DNA from: Actinosynnema sp. ALI-1.44
GTDB taxonomy: Bacteria > Actinomycetota > Actinomycetes > Mycobacteriales > Pseudonocardiaceae
Direction of reading: 5' to 3'
DNA length: 64,000 nucleotides
NCBI RefSeq assembly: GCF_001984155.1
Contig: NZ_MTQO01000045.1
Coordinates: 1 to 64,000 of the forward strand
Below the pieces are notes generated by a model, which saw only the letters and a program-made list of their open reading frames with translations, was not told where the DNA came from and did not search any database. This document shows positions 59,259 to 64,000 of this stretch, piece after piece; position 1 is the first letter of the stretch; every line of letters begins with the position of its first letter. A program made the translations under genes and the position numbers.

Positions 59259-59603
59259 ATGCCGGAACCGATCCTGGTCGCGATCTCCGCAGCACTGGCC
59301 GGCAAGGCCATCACCTCTCTCTACGACTTCGTGCGCACGAAGTTCGCCACGCGAAAGGAAGCCGCCGCGGCGCTCGAGGCGGCACAGGGCGCCGCGCCCG
59401 ACTCGCCCGAAGTCCAGCGGCTGGCCACGGAGCTGGCGAGGACCGAAGCCGCCGACCCGGAGTTCGGCGCGCAGCTGCGCACGCAGTGGCAGGCAGCTCA
59501 GCAGACAGGCGCCCGCACGGGGAACATGTCGATCTCCGGGACCATGGACAACACCAAGTTCGTGCAGGCGCAGAACATCCACGGCGACATCAACTTCGGG
59601 TGA
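59259..59603 (+). CDS. Small protein ending in a RHIM/BASS-like amyloid motif
   Basis: 114 residues from ATG 59259. The N-terminus (EPILVAISAALAGKAITSLYDFVRTKF) is one amphipathic or membrane-active helix, followed by an Ala/Glu-rich helical region (30-85). The last 26 residues, N89 to G114, carry SISGTMDN then FVQAQNIHGDINFG. The G-x-[VFM]...VQA-x-x-I-x-G-x-[VI]-x-F pattern matches bacterial amyloid signalling sequences (BASS), which resemble the RHIM of animal necroptosis. Such motifs sit on the effector and on an NLR partner. No partner NLR with this motif is in the window. Confidence 0.75.
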   Translation: MPEPILVAISAALAGKAITSLYDFVRTKFATRKEAAAALEAAQGAAPDSPEVQRLATELARTEAADPEFGAQLRTQWQAAQQTGARTGNMSISGTMDNTKFVQAQNIHGDINFG

Positions 59604-59634
59604 CACCCGCGGCTTCGGCGGGGGCGTGTTCCGG

Positions 59635-60441
59635 CTACCGGGCGGGCAGGCGAACCCCGGCGAACTGGTTCGCCTGGCCGACCACGCGGCCGCTGCTGTC
59701 CCACGCCACGGCGGTCTCGTCCATCCGGTTGTGGGTGAGGTCGCCTGCCTCCAGCCGGACCCGGACCGATCCCGGCGCGGGCAGCCGCCGGATGTAGGCG
59801 GACAACTGCAAGGTCGGCGCCCAGCCGAACACCCCGAGCTCGAGTGACACCGGCGGCACCGGGTCCAGTGCGACGAGCAGGCTCAGCGGATCCCAGTCGG
59901 AGCCGTCGGCCAGCCGCTGCCACGTCGAGATCGAGCCGGTGGCCTGGGGCTTGCCGCTGGCGAAGGCGCCGAGGACCGCGGGGTCGATGCGCGTCTCGAC
60001 GACGTCGAGGATGGGCACTTCGAAGGTGTTGCCCGGCGCTGAGCTGGGGAACCGCGCGCTGTCCTGCTCGGCGGCCATCTCCGGCTCGGTCACGCTGGTC
60101 CACCACGGGTCGCTGTCGACCAGGGTGCCCTGCGTGACCAGGGCCTCCACGCACGGCTGCCCGTTCTGCACGAGCCTGGCCCGCAGCTGGGTCAGGCTGC
60201 GAGCGGTCTGCAGGAGCTCGACCTGGACCGTGGCCGGTCCCGGCTCCGGCGCCTTCGGGAACGACGCGCTGACGGCCGTCAGGTGCGGGTGCTCGGCCAG
60301 TTCGGCCGCGGCGCGGGCGACGACGGCGAGCAGGTAGCCGCCGTGCAGCTTGTCGCCGACGGCCCACTGCGCGTCCAGGTCGGCCGTGTACTCGCCGGGA
60401 CCGGCGGCCTCGATCGCCGTCGCCTCTTTGAAGGACCCCAT
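59635..60441 (-). CDS. Thioesterase family protein (double hotdog, acyl-CoA thioesterase-like)
   Basis: 268 residues from ATG 60441. Double hotdog fold: DAQWAVGDKLHGGYLLAVVARAAAEL (the H-G-G-Y helix of TesB/4HBT-like proteins), SFPKAPEPGPATVQVELLQTARSLTQLRARLVQNGQP, and a second half with GWAPTLQLSAYIRRLP. The Asp/Gln/Thr triad of TesB is only partly visible. It probably hydrolyses a thioester of CoA or ACP; substrate unknown. Confidence 0.85.
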   Translation of the reverse strand: MGSFKEATAIEAAGPGEYTADLDAQWAVGDKLHGGYLLAVVARAAAELAEHPHLTAVSASFPKAPEPGPATVQVELLQTARSLTQLRARLVQNGQPCVEALVTQGTLVDSDPWWTSVTEPEMAAEQDSARFPSSAPGNTFEVPILDVVETRIDPAVLGAFASGKPQATGSISTWQRLADGSDWDPLSLLVALDPVPPVSLELGVFGWAPTLQLSAYIRRLPAPGSVRVRLEAGDLTHNRMDETAVAWDSSGRVVGQANQFAGVRLPAR

Positions 60442-60603
60442 GATTCTCACCCTGACACCCCAACTAGACAGTGTCAAGATATCGCGGCGAGGCTCATACA
60501 CCGGACGGGCGATCCGGCGTGACGCTGCCCGTCTCCGCAACGACCGCACCGGCTTTGAGATTCGGGGTGCCGGAACGAGGGACCACGCGAGTCGGTCGAG
60601 TGG

Positions 60604-60993
60604 TCAGGTGGAAGACGCGACCTTCCACAGGTAACCGTCCACATCGCTGAAGTACCCGACATACCCGCCCCACTCGGCGGCCTCCGCCTCCTTGACCACC
60701 GAGGCGCCCGCGGCAACGGCCGCCTGCATGACCGCGTCCACTTCCGCCCGCGAATCGGTCAGGTGGTGGAACGACACGCCCCGGAACCCCGACCCGTCGG
60801 CGGAAACGCCCGCGTCCGCCGCGGCCTCCGCCCACGAGTACAGCGCCAGGGTCGAGCCCTCGCCGAGCTTGCACGTCACGAAACCGGGGTAGTCCTGCTC
60901 GATCTCGGCGCCCATGCCCTCGGTGTAGAACTTCTTGGCACGGTCCACGTCCTGGACGCCGAGCATGATGGTGCTTGCCTTCAATGTGCTCAT
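60604..60993 (-). CDS. Glyoxalase/bleomycin-resistance fold (VOC) protein
   Basis: 129 residues from ATG 60993. VOC pattern: MLGVQDVDRAKKFYTEGMGAEI, VSFHHLTDSRAEVDAVMQAAVAAGASVV, and GGYVGYFSDVDGYLWKVA (the Y-F-x-D-x-D-G-x-x-W end). It forms a dimer with a metal or ligand site between the halves. The Asp/Glu metal ligands are present in D-x-D-G. Function not predictable. Confidence 0.88.
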   Translation of the reverse strand: MSTLKASTIMLGVQDVDRAKKFYTEGMGAEIEQDYPGFVTCKLGEGSTLALYSWAEAAADAGVSADGSGFRGVSFHHLTDSRAEVDAVMQAAVAAGASVVKEAEAAEWGGYVGYFSDVDGYLWKVASST

Positions 60994-61042
60994 GCCGGTC
61001 ACCCTAAGTACCGCGTGCCCGGCAGCGCTTCTTGAATCCTGA

Positions 61043-62269
61043 TCAGGTGTGGTCGGGCAGCACCAGGGTCGCCGTGGCGCCGCCGTCCGGCGAGTTGGCG
61101 AACGTGAGCGTGCCGCCGAGGACCTTCACCTGCGCCACCGCGATGGTCAGGCCGAGGCCGTGCCCGCTGCCGCGGTCGCTGCTGCCGGTCCGGAACCGGC
61201 TGGGTCCTTCTTTAAGCAGTTCTTCAGAGAAGCCCGGGCCGTGGTCGCGCACGGTCACCGTCAGGCCGTCCACTGTGACCTCGATCGGCGGCTTCCCGTG
61301 TTTCGCGGCGTTCACCAGGAGGTTGACCAGCACGCGCTCCAGTCGTCTCGGGTCAGTCCGCGCCGACTGCTCCGCGAGCACCGCCACCACGGCTTCCGGT
61401 GCGATTCCCGCGACCCGTCGGCGCACGAACTCGCCCAGTTCCAGTTCGGAGAGCTCGGCGCGTTCGGTCGCCGTGTCGAGCCTGGCGACTTCGAGGACGT
61501 CCTCCACCAGGACACGCAGCACACGCACCCGGTCGCGGACCAGTTCGGCCGGACGCGACGGTGGCAGCAGTTCCGCGGCCGTCACCAGGCCGGTCACCGG
61601 GGTGCGCAGTTCGTGCGCGATGTCCGCCGTCACCCGTTGTTCGGCTATCAAGCGTTCCTGCAAAGCGTCGGCCATGGAGTCCATGGCCTGCGCCAGTTCC
61701 GCCGCCTCGTCCTTGGGCCGGTCCTTGATCACGTCACGCACACGCGCCGTCATGTCCCCGTCGGCCACGCGGCGTGCCGCTCCCGCGGCCAGGCGCAACC
61801 GGCGGGACAGGCGGCTGACCAGCAGAACCCCCAGCACCGAGCTGAGGACGACCACACCGAGCGAGCTGATCAGCAGGACCTGGTCGAGGCGGGTCAGCGC
61901 CTCGTCCCTGTCGGAGTACGGACTGCGCAGCGACAGCACCTTCCCGTCCGTTTCCGCCGCCGCCCAGATCCACGACCCCTCGGGAGTCCTTTGGAGATAT
62001 GTCGCCCGCTGGCCGCCTTTCACCGCGCCCACGAGTTCCACCGGCAGGGTCGGCGAGTCCAGTTCGCTGCCGAGGGCAGCCTGGCCGGACAGCGCGTACT
62101 CGCGGATCACCAGCTGCAGCCGCTGATCCTGCAACTGCCGCGCGTCCGACAGCTGGGTCCGTGCGAACTCGGTGCGGACCAGCAGGCTCAACGCCGTCGC
62201 CACCAGCGCGCTGACCACGGCGATCGCCGCGCTCAGCCGCCACCGCATGGATGTCGGCAGGAGCTTCAT
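61043..62269 (-). CDS. cseC: Sensor histidine kinase, CseC-like
   Basis: 408 residues from ATG 62269 in an ATGA overlap with the regulator gene. TM1 is about 8-30, an extracytoplasmic sensor domain about 30-120, TM2 about 125-150, then HAMP. The H-box is IAHELRTPVTGLV, N-box NLLVNAAKH, G1 DHGPGF, G2 GHGLGL. The order lipoprotein-regulator-kinase matches cseA-cseB-cseC of Streptomyces, the cell-envelope stress system, but no sigE precedes it. Confidence 0.85.
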   Translation of the reverse strand: MKLLPTSMRWRLSAAIAVVSALVATALSLLVRTEFARTQLSDARQLQDQRLQLVIREYALSGQAALGSELDSPTLPVELVGAVKGGQRATYLQRTPEGSWIWAAAETDGKVLSLRSPYSDRDEALTRLDQVLLISSLGVVVLSSVLGVLLVSRLSRRLRLAAGAARRVADGDMTARVRDVIKDRPKDEAAELAQAMDSMADALQERLIAEQRVTADIAHELRTPVTGLVTAAELLPPSRPAELVRDRVRVLRVLVEDVLEVARLDTATERAELSELELGEFVRRRVAGIAPEAVVAVLAEQSARTDPRRLERVLVNLLVNAAKHGKPPIEVTVDGLTVTVRDHGPGFSEELLKEGPSRFRTGSSDRGSGHGLGLTIAVAQVKVLGGTLTFANSPDGGATATLVLPDHT

Positions 62270-62937
62270 GGCGCGGTCTTCAGCTTGTAGCCGAAGCCCC
62301 GCACCGTCTCGATCCTGTCCTGACCGACCTTGGCCCGCAGGCGCTGGACGTGTACGTCGACCACGCGCGAGTCGCCGCCCCACTGGTAGTCCCACACCTG
62401 CTCGAGCAGGACGTCACGGGTCAGCACGCTGCCCGGCGAGTCCACGAAGCACAGCAGCAGCCGCAGCTCGGTCGGGGTCAGCTCGACGGGCCTGCCCGCC
62501 ACGCTGACCTCGAGGCCGTCGCGTTGCACCTCCAGGTCGCCGAATCTCAGCGGCTGTTCGCCGTTGACCTCCTCGGCACGGCCAAACCGGCGCACCACCG
62601 CCCTGATCCTGGCCACCAGCACGGTGCTGTCGAACGGCTTGGTCACGTAGTCGTCCGCTCCGGCCTCCAGGCCGAGCACGACGTCGATCGGGTCGGCCCG
62701 CGCCGACATCATGATCACCGGGGTCGGGCTCTCCTCCCTGATCTGCCTGCACAGGCTGACGCCGTTCATCCCCGGCAGCATCAGGTCGAGCAGTGCCACG
62801 TCCGGCGCCAGCGACCGGAACCTCTCCAGCCCGGTGATCCCGTCCTCGGCGACCGTGACCGTGAACCCGTCGCGCTCCAGCGCGAGCTGGGTCGCCTCCC
62901 TGATCACCGCGTCGTCCTCGACCAGCAGGATGTGCAT
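62266..62937 (-). CDS. cseB: OmpR-family response regulator, CseB-like
   Basis: 223 residues from ATG 62937, 5 bases after the lipoprotein gene. Receiver: VEDD, phospho-acceptor Asp in LLDLMLPG (about residue 51), SAR, and Lys in VTKPF (about 100). Winged helix from about 128: VELTPTELRLLLCFV, RVVDVHVQRLRAKVG, VRGFGYKL. The stretch DPIDVVLGLEAGADDYVTKPFD is close to CseB. It would activate envelope-stress genes on phosphorylation by the kinase encoded next. Confidence 0.88.
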   Translation of the reverse strand: MHILLVEDDAVIREATQLALERDGFTVTVAEDGITGLERFRSLAPDVALLDLMLPGMNGVSLCRQIREESPTPVIMMSARADPIDVVLGLEAGADDYVTKPFDSTVLVARIRAVVRRFGRAEEVNGEQPLRFGDLEVQRDGLEVSVAGRPVELTPTELRLLLCFVDSPGSVLTRDVLLEQVWDYQWGGDSRVVDVHVQRLRAKVGQDRIETVRGFGYKLKTAP

Positions 62938-62942
62938 CGGGT

Positions 62943-63518
62943 TCACCGTTTCACCAGTTCGAACGCGGTCCCTGTCCACCGGTAGAACTTCGAGACCTGC
63001 TGCGACGGCCACGTCTTGTCGCTCGCCCGGTACTCCCAGTGGATCATCTGCAGGCCGCCTTTCCTGCCCACGTCGAGCAGCATCGCGGGCTCCTCGAGGG
63101 CGAACACGTCGACCGGCGGTTTGGCCACGACGTCGTACACGTAGTTCGCGATCACGCCGTTGCCGCGCACGTAGTCCGGGTTCACCGCCGGGGTTTCCGC
63201 CGTCTTCTCGTCGCAGCTCATCACCGCGACGAGCAACTCCGGGACGCCGTCGGCGGTCACGTCCGCGTAGCGCGCGTCCACCGGGAAGCGCCCCTGGTTG
63301 CACGGCGTCAGGTAGTTCTTGATCTTGTCACTGACTTTCGGGTCGGCCCTGAGCAGGGCGACCGGGTCGAACGACGGGGTCACGCCGCTGGGCGGGGGCG
63401 GGGTGGACGGCGGCGGGGTGACCTGGCTCGCGGCGCCCTCGACCCGCACCTCTCCCGCCGTCGCGCAGCCGGACAGCACCAGGAGCAGGGCGCACAGGCC
63501 CAGTTCCAGTCGCCGCAT
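62943..63518 (-). CDS. Lipoprotein at the head of the CseBC-like operon (CseA-like position)
   Basis: 191 residues from ATG 63518, with GAAGGAGGG upstream. The lipobox is VLSGC with Cys18 as lipid anchor. After a Pro-rich linker (PPPSTPPPPSG), one domain follows with RYADVTADGVPELLVAVMSCDEKT and SKFYRWTGTAFELVKR. In Streptomyces, CseA is a lipoprotein that damps the CseBC signal; the position is the same here but sequence similarity cannot be judged by eye. Confidence 0.8.
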   Translation of the reverse strand: MRRLELGLCALLLVLSGCATAGEVRVEGAASQVTPPPSTPPPPSGVTPSFDPVALLRADPKVSDKIKNYLTPCNQGRFPVDARYADVTADGVPELLVAVMSCDEKTAETPAVNPDYVRGNGVIANYVYDVVAKPPVDVFALEEPAMLLDVGRKGGLQMIHWEYRASDKTWPSQQVSKFYRWTGTAFELVKR

Positions 63519-63570
63519 TCGGCCCTCCTTCGTCACTCCATTCTGCCGACGCGGGCGCGGCGTGCCATTC

Positions 63571-63676
63571 GGCTGTTACACAGCCGCCGGACACCTGCGT
63601 GCCGGCTGTTACACGACCGTCGGCCGACCGCCGAAAAGCGTGCATAGCTTCGAAGGAGATCACGTTTGTAACACGT
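63571..63676. promoter_or_regulatory. Direct repeats in the divergent promoter region of the Cse-like operon
   Basis: GGCTGTTACAC occurs at 63571-63581 and again at 63604-63614, 33 bases apart, which is three helical turns. A related inverted copy, TTTGTAACACGT, lies at 63665-63676 before the deacetylase gene. The shared core TGTTACA/TGTAACA is a candidate binding site for the response regulator, or for another regulator of the divergent genes. Confidence 0.55.
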
Positions 63677-63687
63677 CAGAGAGCCGG

Positions 63688-64000
63688 GTGACCATGCTGG
63701 AGCGTCTCAAGCCGTTCAGGTACGTGGCACTGGCGGTGTTCGCACTGCTGGTGGCCGCGCTCTTCCTGGCCACGGAGGAGACACAGGGGCGGCCGGAACC
63801 GAAGGCCGCGCTGGAGCCGCAGCAGGCAGCGAGCCAGCCGACAACACCGCCGACAACCCCGGCGACGGGCAACTTCCGGCCGGAGCCGAAGATCGGACCG
63901 GCGCGGTTGCTCTACAAGGTCGAGACGCCCGATCCGGTGGTGTTCCTCACCATCGACGACGGCGCGCACCGCGACCCGGCGATGGCCGACATCCTCAAGC
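63688..64000 (+). CDS. Polysaccharide deacetylase (partial, cut by the window end)
   Basis: Starts at GTG 63688 (or ATG 63694). One membrane anchor (about residues 11-27, YVALAVFALLVAALFLA) is followed by a Pro/Thr-rich linker, then the NodB-type catalytic domain begins: DPVVFLTIDDGAHRDPAMADILK. The T-x-D-D-G motif is the first of the five NodB motifs (metal-binding Asp). It removes N-acetyl or O-acetyl groups from cell-wall polymers. The rest lies beyond 64000. Confidence 0.85.
   Translation, partial: MTMLERLKPFRYVALAVFALLVAALFLATEETQGRPEPKAALEPQQAASQPTTPPTTPATGNFRPEPKIGPARLLYKVETPDPVVFLTIDDGAHRDPAMADILK

Overview
The window is high-GC DNA with dense, often overlapping genes, many GTG/TTG starts and strong Shine-Dalgarno sites. 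It carries a conservon, SARP-family regulators, an ECF42-type sigma factor with its DGPF partner, and a lasso peptide cluster. Together these point to a filamentous actinomycete, most likely in the Pseudonocardiaceae (Amycolatopsis/Kibdelosporangium-like); the family placement is inference. No rRNA, tRNA, CRISPR array or transposase gene was seen.

Layout, left to right. 0-4.3 kb: the end of an unidentified gene, a DUF6098 protein, an NRAMP-type Mn/Fe transporter, and a convergent trio (haem-oxygenase-like diiron enzyme, CDGSH iron-sulfur protein, HemK2/MTQ2-type methylase). 4.5-11.9 kb: a minus-strand lasso peptide operon in the order precursor, cyclase, RRE protein, leader peptidase, ABC exporter, second cyclase, short-chain dehydrogenase. 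The tail is stitched together by 4-base start/stop overlaps. A HTH regulator faces it, followed by an ECF sigma factor and a one-TM membrane protein (12.3-14.5 kb). 14.6-28.8 kb: an acyl-CoA synthetase, a TetR/MFS efflux unit with two matching operators, an FtsX-type ABC exporter, an Ada/AlkA-like repair protein missing its helix-hairpin-helix, a MarR/SDR pair with twin operators, a P-loop kinase with a duplicated start region, a secreted propeller, a phosphatase, an SDR and a lone cobF.

28.8-35 kb: a secreted GH18 chitinase with a DasR-like box, a secreted sialidase-type propeller, a DUF4429/SHOCT protein, a penicillin-binding-protein remnant and a rifampin-phosphotransferase-like enzyme. 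35.9-43 kb: a nitrate/sulfonate/taurine-type ABC importer runs straight into a complete conservon (NIT-domain sensor kinase, roadblock protein, DUF742 protein, GTPase). An AfsR-like SARP, a short SARP and a cytochrome P450 follow to 48 kb. 48-53.5 kb: a SnoaL-like protein divergent from a DGPF protein/ECF42 pair, a CoA-binding protein, a DrrC/UvrA-like ABC protein and a GNAT.

53.5-64 kb: a frameshifted gene, an AT-richer TPR regulator/NUDIX pair, an NlpC/P60 hydrolase, a shikimate dehydrogenase-like protein, a small protein ending in a RHIM/BASS-like amyloid motif, a thioesterase-like protein and a glyoxalase-fold protein. Last comes a CseA-CseB-CseC-like envelope-stress operon without sigE, divergent from a polysaccharide deacetylase cut by the window end. 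The items most worth following up are the two-cyclase lasso cluster, the importer/conservon unit and the amyloid-motif protein.
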